64,000 nucleotides of DNA from Roseibium sp. Sym1 (GCF_027359675.1 NZ_CP114786.1:4066501-4130500); one strand, 5' to 3'. Counted from the stretch's first letter, positions 25,850 through 35,107 are shown. Notes: generated by a model not told the origin, from the letters alone. Translations and numbers: made by a program.

Positions 25850-28800
25850 ATGACTACGACCACGCTGAATGTCTCACTCTCCGACACTCTGCATACGAAG
25901 CTTTCCGGTGAAACCACGGTTCAGGCCTGGGCCATTGCATATGGCGAGGGGATCGCCACGCCCACATTTGTTTCCATTCTGGATGCGACCGAAGCGGCAC
26001 CAGAAGCGATAAGCCTGCCGAATGATCTTGTCGGCGGCAAAGTGTATTTTCTCATTCAAAGTGCCGACGACTCTGGCATGGGGGGCGCCAATTACATACC
26101 CGACGTCATTACCGAACAATCCCAGCTGAACTGGTTCAACGGGCAAAAATACGGGTTTCGGCTCGACAGTTTCGAGGTCACCCTCAGCAACAACCCGGCG
26201 GATGCGGGCAATCTCACTTCCGTGAACGGGTTCGGTTTGCCCATGGGTCTCACGGTGAAGTATTCCGACGGAGAAAACTCCCGTGGCTACAGTCTCTCCG
26301 GCTCGGACCTGTTCACACAGTTCGACGGTATCGGCGACGCGGGCAGCCAGACCGTTTACACATATGCCGAAGGCGCCCTGGCAGGTGAGAACATGTCGGC
26401 CTTGTCTCCGGCCGAGACGCTGGCGATCTACCAGGATCCTGATGCGCCCGCATCCCCTCAGCCCTTCAATGCGTCCGACTGGGAGGCCTATGTCGAGAGC
26501 CTTTTGGACGTCGCGCCAAACGAGATCATACTCGACGGCTTCTTCAACGGAGCTGCGGATGCCAACGGCGTTTATCACCAGGCGGGGTACTTCGCCTACA
26601 CGCTGGAGGGCGTGGCGTCAGACGATGGCGACTATTTCTGGCTGTCGCCGACCAGTTCCAGCCAGATCAAAGGCTATATAAAGATCACGTCTGAAGATCT
26701 GCAGAACAGTATCTATTCCACCCTGGGCAATGTCGGCGTCTATACGTCGAAAACGGACGCCACGCCCTACCAGATTCTGGACCACGACGTTCATTCAGAC
26801 TGGACCATGAACTCGGGTGAAAACAATCAGTGGGGTGCGGTGCTGACCCAACTGGTGACGGGATTCTCCGCAGGTTATTTCGGCAACTCGGGTGCGTCGT
26901 TGAACCCTTCCGTCACGGAGGGGATAGATCTGAACAAGACGTATAATTGGGATCCGACCTATGCCTTCGGTGAGCATCTGAAAACCGCGGCTGCGCATTC
27001 CGGAGATCCGTATGCGGAGATTCTCTTCAAGAACTCCAATTCCTACGGCTTCGGCTATTCCGACAATGTGATGCAGCACTTCGACAACGGGGATCCGTTG
27101 ATTTCCGTAAGCAACAGCGCGCAATCCGGCGGTACCTGGAATGTCTCTGAAATTGACCTGACCATTTTCGACGATAGCGAGACGCCCACCGGCTATGTTC
27201 AGCCGGAGGTGAACAATTATCTGACGCCCATTGGGGGGACAGGTTACGAGAAAGCCGACACAACGGGCGCAAACAATATCACGCTCAACTTCTTCAACAC
27301 CAGCATGATGCTGGCGAACGAACCGGGAGAAACAAGTCCTTATGTGGCGCTGAAGGTCAAGTCCACCAAGGACTTTGATGCGCCCGACACGCTGATAGAG
27401 TTCAAGACGACCGGAGACAATTTCTGGGGCAACTGGACGATCGTCAAGGGGGCGGACGGGTTTGTTGCGAACGCACCGGCTGCCGCCGGTCCGGTCCCGG
27501 GCAGCATGACAATCACCGGTCTGCCTTATTCAAACGCCGGCGACTATTGGTACCAGATTGTGGTTGGCAAAGGGGACGTTCAAAAGACCTTCAACCTCTA
27601 CGCCAGGATGGACGACAGGGGATCCGGGCTGCAGTTCGAAAATCCGAAAACCGATGCCATGAACGTCCAGATCGACGGCTTGGCACAGATCGCCGCGGCT
27701 GACCTCTCCGGGGAAACCGTTCCAACTTTCTCGGTAAATCTCCTGCATGGAACAACTTCGGCGATCGATCCTTCCCTGTTGACTTACAATCCCGACAATA
27801 CGTTCCAGACATCACCGTCTGCACCCGTTGCTGGCCGATTGGGCGATGGGGCGGTCTTTGAGGCGCTCGACGGGCAGACACAATTGAACACCAACACGGT
27901 CACGACCTCGTTTGGAAGCGTTGTGTTTGGCTGGACCGGCTTGAACGTTGACGCGACGGATTACAGTACCTGGCTGAAGGAAGAGACCAACAAGATCCAG
28001 GGCCTCAATTATGCCGTTGTCGAGGTCAAGTGGAACGGTTCCACCATTCACAGGTTCACCAATACCCAGGCTGACATCGACGGACAATGGGAAACGCCCG
28101 TATTGGACCTGAGCGACGGAACGTATACGGTCACCATGACCGAATACATAAAGGATGCGTCCACCGGCGACCTGGAGAAGGCAGGCAAGGCCAGTGGAAC
28201 CCTGACGGTCGATGTCCAACTCCAGGAAGGCATGCTTGAATTTGTGGAAGGCGGTTCGTGCCTGGGGTTGTCCGGTTTGGTCGGCGGATCCGACCCTGAG
28301 AACCTTGGCAGCTGGATCTCTTTCGACGTTCAACAGGCGGCGGGCACAAGAGACGGTGATACCATTCTGCTCTTCGTCAGGGACCTTGAGGGCTACTACG
28401 TGTCTCGGGAGGGCTTTGACGGCCCCGAAATCACGTTTGAACAATCCATTCGTGGGGCGCTGTCCTCCGTTCATGCAGATGACCTGAGTCTCATCCTGCT
28501 CGGAAATCAGACAGTGTATCTGGAGGCCGATCAAGTCTTGTGCTTCGCGGTTTTGTCCGGAAATGGCAGGATCGATATGACCCCGACCGTTCAAGATCTT
28601 TCGTCTGACGGAAACACAATTCTGCAAGTTGGCGACATACAGATACAGGCCGTGGTCGATAACGATCTGACTTTCGAGCAAAAGCTTGCTTCCGCGCAGC
28701 GCAGCTACAATGAGGAGTTCGTCTTCCTGGAGCACGGGACCGAAGTTTCGCTCAATCTGGCAGGCAGCGCGGGGAACATAAACCAAATCGGTTTTGTGCG

Positions 28801-29170
28801 GGTCCTGCTGGATCCGGAAACCGGCGACCCGTCGAGCGTCGGCGGCGTGGAATACGGCAATACGGAAGAATTCCGTCAGGCTCTGAGGGACGAAGTCGAC
28901 GGCGGCTATCTGCTCGAGGGTGGCGGCGGAACGTTTGACTTCTCGGACACATGGGTGGTTGACGGGGAAGACGGCTACTATGCGCCGGTCCTGTTCACCC
29001 AGTCGGGCAACGTGTTTTTCATCGGGGACGCGCACGAGGGCGGATACGAATACATCCGGACATACGGCGCGAACACATTCGGGTTCGAAGACCTGTCAGC
29101 GGCGGAAGACTCCGACTTCGACTACAATGACATGGTGCTGAAGCTCAGCTTCCCGGACGACATGGTGTAG
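25850..29170 (+). CDS. large exported protein: GH64-like glucanase domain and C-terminal DUF4114 domain
   Basis: I start at ATG 25850 (M-T-T-T-T-L-N-V-S), with AGGGAAGG upstream; there is no Sec signal peptide. The protein is 1106 residues with an acidic, Asn/Asp/Thr-rich composition. Residues about 1-450 match the GH64/thaumatin-like beta-1,3-glucanase pattern: G-K-V-Y-F-L-I, N-G-F-G-L-P-M-G-L-T-V and S-Y-G-F-G-Y-S-D-N-V. Residues about 470-900 are beta-rich repeats. The C-terminus has F-E-D-L-S-A-A-E-D-S-D-F-D-Y-N-D-M-V, the DUF4114 calcium-binding-like motif. Lack of a signal peptide suggests type I or other non-Sec export. Glucanase activity is inferred from motifs only. Confidence 0.72.
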   Translation: MTTTTLNVSLSDTLHTKLSGETTVQAWAIAYGEGIATPTFVSILDATEAAPEAISLPNDLVGGKVYFLIQSADDSGMGGANYIPDVITEQSQLNWFNGQKYGFRLDSFEVTLSNNPADAGNLTSVNGFGLPMGLTVKYSDGENSRGYSLSGSDLFTQFDGIGDAGSQTVYTYAEGALAGENMSALSPAETLAIYQDPDAPASPQPFNASDWEAYVESLLDVAPNEIILDGFFNGAADANGVYHQAGYFAYTLEGVASDDGDYFWLSPTSSSQIKGYIKITSEDLQNSIYSTLGNVGVYTSKTDATPYQILDHDVHSDWTMNSGENNQWGAVLTQLVTGFSAGYFGNSGASLNPSVTEGIDLNKTYNWDPTYAFGEHLKTAAAHSGDPYAEILFKNSNSYGFGYSDNVMQHFDNGDPLISVSNSAQSGGTWNVSEIDLTIFDDSETPTGYVQPEVNNYLTPIGGTGYEKADTTGANNITLNFFNTSMMLANEPGETSPYVALKVKSTKDFDAPDTLIEFKTTGDNFWGNWTIVKGADGFVANAPAAAGPVPGSMTITGLPYSNAGDYWYQIVVGKGDVQKTFNLYARMDDRGSGLQFENPKTDAMNVQIDGLAQIAAADLSGETVPTFSVNLLHGTTSAIDPSLLTYNPDNTFQTSPSAPVAGRLGDGAVFEALDGQTQLNTNTVTTSFGSVVFGWTGLNVDATDYSTWLKEETNKIQGLNYAVVEVKWNGSTIHRFTNTQADIDGQWETPVLDLSDGTYTVTMTEYIKDASTGDLEKAGKASGTLTVDVQLQEGMLEFVEGGSCLGLSGLVGGSDPENLGSWISFDVQQAAGTRDGDTILLFVRDLEGYYVSREGFDGPEITFEQSIRGALSSVHADDLSLILLGNQTVYLEADQVLCFAVLSGNGRIDMTPTVQDLSSDGNTILQVGDIQIQAVVDNDLTFEQKLASAQRSYNEEFVFLEHGTEVSLNLAGSAGNINQIGFVRVLLDPETGDPSSVGGVEYGNTEEFRQALRDEVDGGYLLEGGGGTFDFSDTWVVDGEDGYYAPVLFTQSGNVFFIGDAHEGGYEYIRTYGANTFGFEDLSAAEDSDFDYNDMVLKLSFPDDMV

Positions 29171-29311
29171 CGGCATTGCCATCCTGATTGCGCGATAAGC
29201 ACGTGCGTGGGACACTGCTTGCGCGCGATCCGTCGTCGATATTCCAGTCGAAGCGAGCCGTTCCGCCGTCCTTTTCAGCTCTCCGGGTCCTTGTCTCCAA
29301 ACCCTGTCCCC

Positions 29312-29998
29312 ATGTTTCATGCCACTGCCTTCCAGACCTGGCACCACCGCACCGACACCGCCGAACGTGCGCCTGTGTTTCCGGACGGCTGCCGGGACGT
29401 GTTGATCGTCCGTGAAAAGGGAGGGGCGGAAAAGATCATTCTGACGGAACTGGATTTGCGGCCGCGGGTGGCGGAGCTGGCTGCGGGGACGGAGATCACC
29501 GGGTTCCGGCTCCGTCCCGGGGCAGTGGTTGGACAAGGCGTGCTGGCAGAGCTTCGGCGGGACTGCGGCCGTGCGGAGGAAGTGCTTGGCAACGAACTGG
29601 CGTCGGGAAAGGCGGCAGGGAAGGCGGCAGGGAAGGCGGCGGACGAGATCATCCTGGCGCTGGTCGCTCCCGGGGCAAGCGTCGAGAGCGTCGCGGCGGA
29701 GCTCGGGGTGTCGCGGCGCACGCTGCAGCGGCAGGTCAAGGCGCTGGGACTGCCGGCCCCGGACTATTGGCGGCTTCTGGCGCGGGTCCGGCGGGCGGCC
29801 GGGCTTCTGACGTCGGGACTGCCGCTGGGCGAGATCGCGTTTCTCTGTGGTTTCAGCGATCAGGCGCACATGACCCGGGAGTTCCGGCGCTGGTTCGGGC
29901 GGACGCCCGCCGAGCTGAAGGTTCTCCCGGATCTGTTGGTGCTGTTGTGTCAGCCCGCGCTGGGCAACTGGACCGGCGAACAGATCTCGACCAGATAA
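29312..29998 (+). CDS. AraC family transcriptional regulator
   Basis: I start at ATG 29312 (M-F-H-A-T-A-F), giving 228 residues. The C-terminal double HTH is clear: S-V-E-S-V-A-A-E-L-G-V-S-R-R-T-L-Q-R, then L-G-E-I-A-F-L-C-G-F-S-D-Q-A-H-M-T-R-E-F. The N-terminal part has the P-D-G-C-R-D-V-L motif seen in DUF6597-type AraC proteins. The interdomain linker contains a 12-bp unit repeated three times (29606-29641) encoding G-K-A-A. Its 3' end overlaps the convergent VOC gene by 49 bp. Confidence 0.87.
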   Translation: MFHATAFQTWHHRTDTAERAPVFPDGCRDVLIVREKGGAEKIILTELDLRPRVAELAAGTEITGFRLRPGAVVGQGVLAELRRDCGRAEEVLGNELASGKAAGKAAGKAADEIILALVAPGASVESVAAELGVSRRTLQRQVKALGLPAPDYWRLLARVRRAAGLLTSGLPLGEIAFLCGFSDQAHMTREFRRWFGRTPAELKVLPDLLVLLCQPALGNWTGEQISTR

Positions 29999-30345
29999 CC
30001 GAACGGATCGCGGACATAGGAGGTCGTCTGGCCCCAGGGTTCCTCGCGCACGTCCTGGACCAGTGTTGCGCCGGCCTCGACAGCCTTCTTCAAGGCCGCG
30101 GGCACGTCGTCCGTCTCGAAAGCGAGTTCGAAGACCGGTTTTGCCGGGTCCGCCGTACCGGGCGTCTTGCCGAGCTGTTTCATCAGCGTCTTGGAGGAAA
30201 AAGCCAGCTTGGTCTCGCCGGTTGCCAGTTCGCCATAGTCGCCGCTCTCATGCAGGAACAGGCGTTCCAGTCCGAGGGCGCGCTCGTAGAAGGCAAGTGC
30301 GGCGGCGACGTCGTCGACGTAGAGAATCGTATATCTGAATATCAC
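29950..30345 (-). CDS. VOC family (glyoxalase/bleomycin-resistance-like) protein
   Basis: I choose the GTG at 30345 (V-I-F-R-Y-T-I-L-Y-V), with AGGAG 8 nt upstream, giving 131 residues. The paired beta-alpha-beta-beta-beta modules are visible: D-V-A-A-A-L-A-F-Y-E-R-A-L-G, then F-E-T-D-D-V, and R-D-P-F-G-Y-L-V-E-I-C-S at the end carrying the metal-ligand Glu. Substrate is unknown; family members bind metals or antibiotics or isomerise small molecules. The 3' end overlaps the AraC gene on the other strand. Confidence 0.83.
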   Translation of the reverse strand: MIFRYTILYVDDVAAALAFYERALGLERLFLHESGDYGELATGETKLAFSSKTLMKQLGKTPGTADPAKPVFELAFETDDVPAALKKAVEAGATLVQDVREEPWGQTTSYVRDPFGYLVEICSPVQLPSAG

Positions 30346-30423
30346 GGTTGGCTCCTGGGTGTTGATCCGCAGGTCTTGTAAACGCCGGCCCACCGCCTGT
30401 CTTGAAGGATCGCGACAGCTTTA

Positions 30424-30683
30424 TACCAACCGCAATTAATAGGAACCCATCTGACCGCGTTTGGAGACTGTTCGGTAAGGAGCAGATTGCAGGGCGATCG
30501 GGGTATCGTCCAAAATCTGCGACGCGGCAGAACAGCCTCCAAACGCGGCCTTCGGTGGCCTGTTCCGGCCCGCCGGACGGCGTTGCGCCGCTTGAACGGC
30601 CAACCAGGCCGTCCTGCGCAACGCGCCTTGCCGGCAAACCGGAACAACGACATCAGATCGGTTCCTATTAATTGCGGTTGGTA
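30424..30683. mobile_element. 260-bp MITE with 31-bp terminal inverted repeats
   Basis: The ends begin TACCAACC and match over 31 bp (30424-30454 and 30653-30683) with one mismatch. A TTA target duplication flanks both sides (30421-30423 and 30684-30686). The interior holds further palindromes and no coding capacity. The right TTA is the stop codon of the tetR gene ending at 30684. A TNA duplication is consistent with the IS5 superfamily, by family knowledge; the parent element is not in the window. Confidence 0.87.
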
Positions 30684-31298
30684 TTAGTCCTTCAGGATGC
30701 CGGCGAGCAGCTTCCGGGTCGCCGTCTCATAGGCCGTACGGTCTTCGCCGTTGGCGATGGCCAGCGCCGCCCGGTCGAAGGCTGAGGAAAGCAAGTCGGC
30801 GAGCGGTTCAAGGGGAATGTCCTTCAAGGCGCCGTGGCTGGCGGCGTGGCGCAGGCCTTCCAGAAGCGTGGCGCCGCCGGTGTCCCGGTCGATCTCCGCC
30901 ATTTCGGCAAGGCCCAGAACGGTCGGGCCCTCCAGCAGCATGATCTTCGCGCGGCCTGGCACGGACATCGCCGTGAAATAGGCGCTGGCGCCGGCCATGA
31001 ATGCGTCCAATGGCGTCTGACCGGTGTTTGTCCCGGCGTCGATATCCGCCGCAACAGCTTCGGATTCCCGGCGCACCAGCGCCCGCATCAGGTCCGCCTT
31101 GTCGGCGAAGTGGTGATAGAGCGCACCGCGCGTGACATCGGCTGCCTTGACGATTTCCGGCGTCGCAGTTTCCGCATACCCCTTGTCGACGATCAGGTCT
31201 CGCGCGGCGTTGAGGAGCGCCTTGCGGGTTTCCGCGCGCCGTTCTGCCTGGGTCCTGCGCGGGGCCGGGGCAGGGGAAGCGGGTTCTGTATCTTGCAT
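30684..31298 (-). CDS. TetR/AcrR family transcriptional regulator
   Basis: The 204-residue protein has the TetR HTH: R-K-A-L-L-N-A-A-R-D-L-I-V-D-K-G-Y, then A-D-V-T-R-G-A-L-Y-H-H-F-A-D-K. It diverges from a VOC gene and shares a promoter region with two copies of a 19-bp operator. The first copy overlaps its start codon; no Shine-Dalgarno sequence lies upstream of that ATG, so translation may be leaderless. Its stop codon TAA is also the target duplication of the adjacent MITE. It probably represses the VOC gene and itself (inference). Confidence 0.88.
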   Translation of the reverse strand: MQDTEPASPAPAPRRTQAERRAETRKALLNAARDLIVDKGYAETATPEIVKAADVTRGALYHHFADKADLMRALVRRESEAVAADIDAGTNTGQTPLDAFMAGASAYFTAMSVPGRAKIMLLEGPTVLGLAEMAEIDRDTGGATLLEGLRHAASHGALKDIPLEPLADLLSSAFDRAALAIANGEDRTAYETATRKLLAGILKD

Positions 31299-31314
31299 AC
31301 ATGCAGCCTGTATG
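31296..31314. promoter_or_regulatory. TetR operator, copy overlapping the tetR start
   Basis: A near-perfect 19-bp palindrome of the form CATACA-N7-TGTATG. Its first three bases are the complement of the tetR initiation codon, so binding would block both transcription start and initiation region. Confidence 0.65.
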
Positions 31315-31324
31315 TTAATTGGAA

Positions 31325-31343
31325 CTTACATGCAGACTGTATG
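31325..31343. promoter_or_regulatory. TetR operator, second copy
   Basis: It matches the 31296-31314 site at 17 of 19 positions (ends TGTATG), with centres 29 bp apart, about three helical turns. It lies toward the VOC gene. Confidence 0.55.
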
Positions 31344-31406
31344 TCTTTATCCCGGGGTTGGAAAGCCTTGGCACGCGCTGGAAGACCCTTAAGCAGGAGA
31401 TGAGCG

Positions 31407-31835
31407 ATGAAATGCACACAATATTACCCGGTCCTGATGACTTCAGATGTCGCCGGGACGGCCCGGTTCTACCAGGACAATTTCCGCTTCAAGGTGGTGT
31501 TCGAAGCCGACTGGTACATGCACTTGCAGTCCGGGGAGGATGACAAGGTCAACCTGGCAGTGCTCGACCGGAACCACGAGACCATTCCGGAAGCGGGCCG
31601 TGGCAGGGGAGCCGGCGGGCTGCTGCTCAATTTCGAGGTCGAGGATGTCGACGCGGTCTTCGAAGCGGCCAGGGCCAACGGCCTGCCGATCCTGCAGGAG
31701 CTGCGCGACGAGGCCTTCGGTCAGCGTCACTTCATCACGCGGGATCCGGACGGCGTCCTGATCGATGTCATCAAGCCGATCCCACCGAGCGCGGACTTCC
31801 TGAAACAGTTCGCCCCGGAAGCCCTGCCGGCCTGA
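31407..31835 (+). CDS. VOC family protein
   Basis: The 142-residue protein starts at ATG 31407 with AGGAG about 8 nt upstream. The VOC fold is shown by [16 protein letters not shown], then [10 protein letters not shown] and [12 protein letters not shown]. The pattern is close to the bleomycin/fosfomycin-type subgroup, but no substrate is assignable. It diverges from the TetR gene, whose operators lie upstream, and ends before a strong hairpin at 31915. Confidence 0.84.
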   Translation: MKCTQYYPVLMTSDVAGTARFYQDNFRFKVVFEADWYMHLQSGEDDKVNLAVLDRNHETIPEAGRGRGAGGLLLNFEVEDVDAVFEAARANGLPILQELRDEAFGQRHFITRDPDGVLIDVIKPIPPSADFLKQFAPEALPA

Positions 31836-31914
31836 CAATCCGCGATCGTGCCGCGCTCAGGGGCGAGGGAGGTCTTCCACCGCCGTAAACCATCCCGGGA
31901 CCCGGCATGGCAAA

Positions 31915-31939
31915 GGCATGACCGGTTCCCGGTCATGCC
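31915..31939. terminator. hairpin downstream of the VOC gene
   Basis: An 11-bp perfect stem GGCATGACCGG / CCGGTCATGCC with a TTC loop, between convergent genes. It can serve both strands. Confidence 0.6.
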
Positions 31940-32006
31940 TCAGACCATAGTCAACAACTGCGTTGACGACGCCAGAAAGATCGTGCCGGTGGCAGGCAAA
32001 ACGCGG

Positions 32007-32501
32007 TCAGGATGTTATCGGCGGGCAGGAGCTGTTCTGTTCGGCGCGGGATTTGAGACCCTGCAGGCTCTGCATGGTGTTCGGGTTGCCCGGCAGAACG
32101 AAGCTCTGCTCGAGCGCCGTGCGGACATTGTTGATGACCGCAAGGTCCTGGACAGCGAGGGTCTCGCAGGGTGTGCCGGTGAAGCGCACGCGGATGCGGA
32201 TCACGCGCTGGCCGTTGTCGGAGGGGCCGAACTCGGAATCGAGTGCCGGGTTCTCGCCGAGCATCGGCCGCTCCAGAACCACCATGTTGGGCTGGTCCTG
32301 CAGCACCACGGTGCCGCGTTCCTGGGCGCTGGATGTCAGCGCCGCGCGCACGGCCGTTGGATCCGCGGCGATTTTGACCGACTGGGCACCGGCCGGAACG
32401 CTGAGCTGCGGCTGGTCGCTGACGGAAGAGCGTTGCGACGAGCCGGACTGGCAGGCGGCGAGGGCAAGGGCGCTCAGGCTGATGAAAAGAAGACGTCGCA
32501 T
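32007..32501 (-). CDS. lipoprotein of unknown function
   Basis: I start at 32501 (M-R-R-L-L-F-I-S-L-S-A) because this gives a short signal with lipobox L-A-A-C; GGAA lies about 10 nt upstream. The 164-residue mature part has Q-P-Q-L-S-V-P-A-G-A-Q and a Cys pair (T-P-C-E, N-S-S-C-P) that could be disulfide-bonded. I recognise no domain. It is on the same strand as the TelA-like cassette but 174 bp from it. Confidence 0.78.
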   Translation of the reverse strand: MRRLLFISLSALALAACQSGSSQRSSVSDQPQLSVPAGAQSVKIAADPTAVRAALTSSAQERGTVVLQDQPNMVVLERPMLGENPALDSEFGPSDNGQRVIRIRVRFTGTPCETLAVQDLAVINNVRTALEQSFVLPGNPNTMQSLQGLKSRAEQNSSCPPITS

Positions 32502-32675
32502 CGGCTGTTCCGGGTTCTCAATGGTCACTTAAAGGGCACGTTCTAATCTGGCTTGCAGTCAAATAACAACAGGCGGTCTCGGTGCCGCGGCATTTTTCCG
32601 GCAAAAGACTGACACAACACCCCTAACGAAGCCTTGTGTCGGAACTTGGATGCTCAACAACTTCCGCCACAGGTT

Positions 32676-34115
32676 TTAAAAACTGTCGCCGGTCTTGAAC
32701 CCGCCGCCGCCGAAGCTGCCGCCGCTCTTGAACCCGCCGCCGCCGAAGGTCTTGTTGCCGCGCGAACCGCCGAACCCGCCCATGGATTTCGGCAACCCGG
32801 ATCCGCCCGGAAAGGCGACCTGGCGCCCGCGCGGCTTGCGGCGCTTGTGCGCCCGCTCGGCACGGGACCAGTATTCGGCGCCGGTGATCGCGCCCTTGAC
32901 CAGTTCGCCAAGCAGGACCGTGGTCAGCCTGTCGTCGGAAAACGTGGATTCCCAGCTGCCGTAGCCCCTGGAGCGGAACCGCTTGATGACATCGGCCAGT
33001 TCCGCGCGGCGGCGGCTGATATCGCGCTGCAATTCCCTGTCCTGACGGATTTCACGGGTGATCTGTTCGACCCGTTCGCTCAGGTCCTCGATCCTCTGCA
33101 CGATCTTTTCGTCGTCGGGCGAGGGGGTATCGAGGGCGGCCCGCCACAGGTCGTTGAGGTCGTCCGCCTGCAGGGAGACCGACAGGTGCTCTTCGGCTTT
33201 CTGAAAGTCCGTGTCCTCGCCGCTGGCAAACTCCGTGAGCGCGCCGGACAGGGTCTCGATCCGCCGGTCGAGCTTGTCGAGGTCACTGTCGATCTGGTCG
33301 ATGTCGCCGCTCAGGTCCTCGATCGTGCCGACCAGGTCGGATCCGGCGGCATCGGTCATCGCGTTCCGGCTGAACTCGGCCAGCTTGGCCTGTTCTTCCT
33401 GGGCGACCTCCGCGCAATGCTGCGCGTGCCTGGCCATGCGTTCGGGGATGCTGGTCAGCATGGCGTAGTTCGCACGGGCGTCGTCAAAACGGATCAGCCC
33501 AGCGACCCAGCGGTCGAGCGAACGCACCAGGCCGCGGCGCTTGTAATCGGGCGTGCCGTAACCGCATTGCCAGAGATAGACAAACAGCGGGTCGGCGTCG
33601 TAGGCCTTGCCCTTCTCGAGGCGGTCCTGCTCGGAGGTGGCGGCCTTGGTGGCGGCGGCTTCCGCGGTGGCCAGGGCCGCCTCGGTCCGGTGACGCTGGG
33701 CCTGGTAGGCCTCGTCGTCTTCCAGACGGCTGTCGACGGCCTCCATCAGCTCGTCCATCTGGTTTTCCGCGGCGTCGCGGGTGTCGTCGAGCCCGGCGCG
33801 CTTTTTCTGCAGCTGGGCGCGCTCGCTTTCGCACTGGCGCAGCTGATCGGTCAGAACCTTGAAATCCGCGTTGCGCTTGTCCAACAGCCGGCGCGCTTCC
33901 CGGGCGGCGCTGTCGAGGCGCGTGTTGAGCGTGCCCGCGCTGTCGGTGTCCAGCCGGAAACGGGCAAGGTCCCGGTAGGCTTCGCTTTGCCGCTCCTGAA
34001 GGTCGGTCAGCGCACGGGTCGAGCGCTCGATGCGTTTGCTCAGCTCGGCTTCCTCGCGGCGCAGGTCGGCAAGCGACTGCTCGATGGTGCCCAAGGTCTG
34101 GCGCCCGGTCAGCAT
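32676..34115 (-). CDS. coiled-coil protein with Gly/Phe-rich C-terminal tail
   Basis: A 479-residue, highly charged protein with no signal peptide or membrane helix. Residues about 5-165 and 290-400 are heptad-like coiled coil (L-A-D-L-R-R-E-E-A-E-L-S-K-R-I, Q-I-D-S-D-L-D-K-L-D-R-R-I). The middle has D-A-D-P-L-F-V-Y-L-W-Q-C-G-Y-G. The last ~40 residues are Gly/Phe/Ser-rich, as in low-complexity phase-separating or substrate-binding tails. It is third in a same-strand cassette after DUF6384 and a TelA-like gene. Function unknown. Confidence 0.72.
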   Translation of the reverse strand: MLTGRQTLGTIEQSLADLRREEAELSKRIERSTRALTDLQERQSEAYRDLARFRLDTDSAGTLNTRLDSAAREARRLLDKRNADFKVLTDQLRQCESERAQLQKKRAGLDDTRDAAENQMDELMEAVDSRLEDDEAYQAQRHRTEAALATAEAAATKAATSEQDRLEKGKAYDADPLFVYLWQCGYGTPDYKRRGLVRSLDRWVAGLIRFDDARANYAMLTSIPERMARHAQHCAEVAQEEQAKLAEFSRNAMTDAAGSDLVGTIEDLSGDIDQIDSDLDKLDRRIETLSGALTEFASGEDTDFQKAEEHLSVSLQADDLNDLWRAALDTPSPDDEKIVQRIEDLSERVEQITREIRQDRELQRDISRRRAELADVIKRFRSRGYGSWESTFSDDRLTTVLLGELVKGAITGAEYWSRAERAHKRRKPRGRQVAFPGGSGLPKSMGGFGGSRGNKTFGGGGFKSGGSFGGGGFKTGDSF

Positions 34116-34152
34116 GCGGGTTCCTCCAGCGCGAATGAACGGTTACCGCTGC

Positions 34153-35079
34153 CTACCATTTCGTGATCGCTCCGTCCTGGACACCGCTGCGCCACTTGAT
34201 GTCGAGCTCGCCGCGCCGCTTCTGGCCGAGCACGCCCTTCTGGACGATGCCGTCTTCCATCTTGTCCTGCCGGACCGCGTTGTAGATGGTCTCGGAGACC
34301 CGCTGTCCCCACTTGTCGACCCGTTCCGCCTGACTGCTTTCCTCCGAGAGGATTTCCCGTTCCAGAACATTTCCGTCCGGGTCGATGGCTTCGACCAAAA
34401 TGTAGTAATTCTGGGTGCTGGTGTTGGCCTCGGGAATGCGTTCGACGCCGGTCGGGACGCCTTCTCGCGAGATGATCCGAACCTCGAAGACTTCCTGAAG
34501 TTGACCGGTCAGCCTGCGCAGGTCCGTTTCGGCCTTGAACGCGGCGTCGTTGCGGCCGTCCGCGAGTGCCAGGCGGCCGTCCTCTGCCAGGCTTTGCGCC
34601 TTGGCCCCGATATCGGCATCATCCGACAGCGACCCGATCCGCCCGACCAGCTCCGAGTAAGTGTCCGGCAGGGCCTGCAGGCGGGCCAGAAGCTCGGCCT
34701 CTGCCCGATCGGCCGGCAACTTGATGAGGAAGAACCACGCGGCAGCGCAGACGATCAGCACGGCGGCCACCGCGGCAAGCCATTTCGACCAGGTGCCCCG
34801 GGAGATGTAGATCATCGCCAAGGTGCGCTGGAAGCCCGAAGATGGCGGCGCATAAACGAAGCGGTCCCGTTTCAGATCCTCGACGCCGGCCTTGAGGATG
34901 TGATCCGGCACGTCGATCCCCTGAGAGGCATAGACCTGGCGCAACCGCTCGATCATGGCGGCGTCGCGGGCGTCGGATTTCAGCTCCCGGGCGACCTGCC
35001 CCTCTTCGTGACGCAACGTGTCGACCACGTCCATGGCCATCATCAGGTCATCGAGACTGGCGTCGGATTTGCTTGCCAT
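34153..35079 (-). CDS. DUF6384 family membrane protein
   Basis: The 308-residue protein has a charged cytoplasmic N-terminus (D-V-V-D-T-L-R-H-E-E-G-Q), the segment Q-G-I-D-V-P-D-H-I-L-K-A-G-V, one transmembrane helix (about residues 98-120) and an extracytoplasmic or soluble C-terminal part. That part has Y-Y-I-L-V-E-A-I-D-P-D-G-N-V-L and K-W-G-Q-R-V-S-E. The pattern matches DUF6384 as I remember it. It lies 28 bp after the TelA-like gene and 37 bp before the coiled-coil gene, forming a probable operon. Confidence 0.75.
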   Translation of the reverse strand: MASKSDASLDDLMMAMDVVDTLRHEEGQVARELKSDARDAAMIERLRQVYASQGIDVPDHILKAGVEDLKRDRFVYAPPSSGFQRTLAMIYISRGTWSKWLAAVAAVLIVCAAAWFFLIKLPADRAEAELLARLQALPDTYSELVGRIGSLSDDADIGAKAQSLAEDGRLALADGRNDAAFKAETDLRRLTGQLQEVFEVRIISREGVPTGVERIPEANTSTQNYYILVEAIDPDGNVLEREILSEESSQAERVDKWGQRVSETIYNAVRQDKMEDGIVQKGVLGQKRRGELDIKWRSGVQDGAITKW

Positions 35080-35107
35080 CTACGGGTGTCTTCTCCAGCG
35101 GGGCGGC

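Noticed and set aside
27812..29035. A 407-residue minus-strand frame
   Set aside because: It is antisense to the GH64/DUF4114 gene and lacks domains.
32634..34166. A 510-residue plus-strand open frame with many Val/Gly/Leu
   Set aside because: It is antisense to the coiled-coil gene and looks like a GC-bias artefact.
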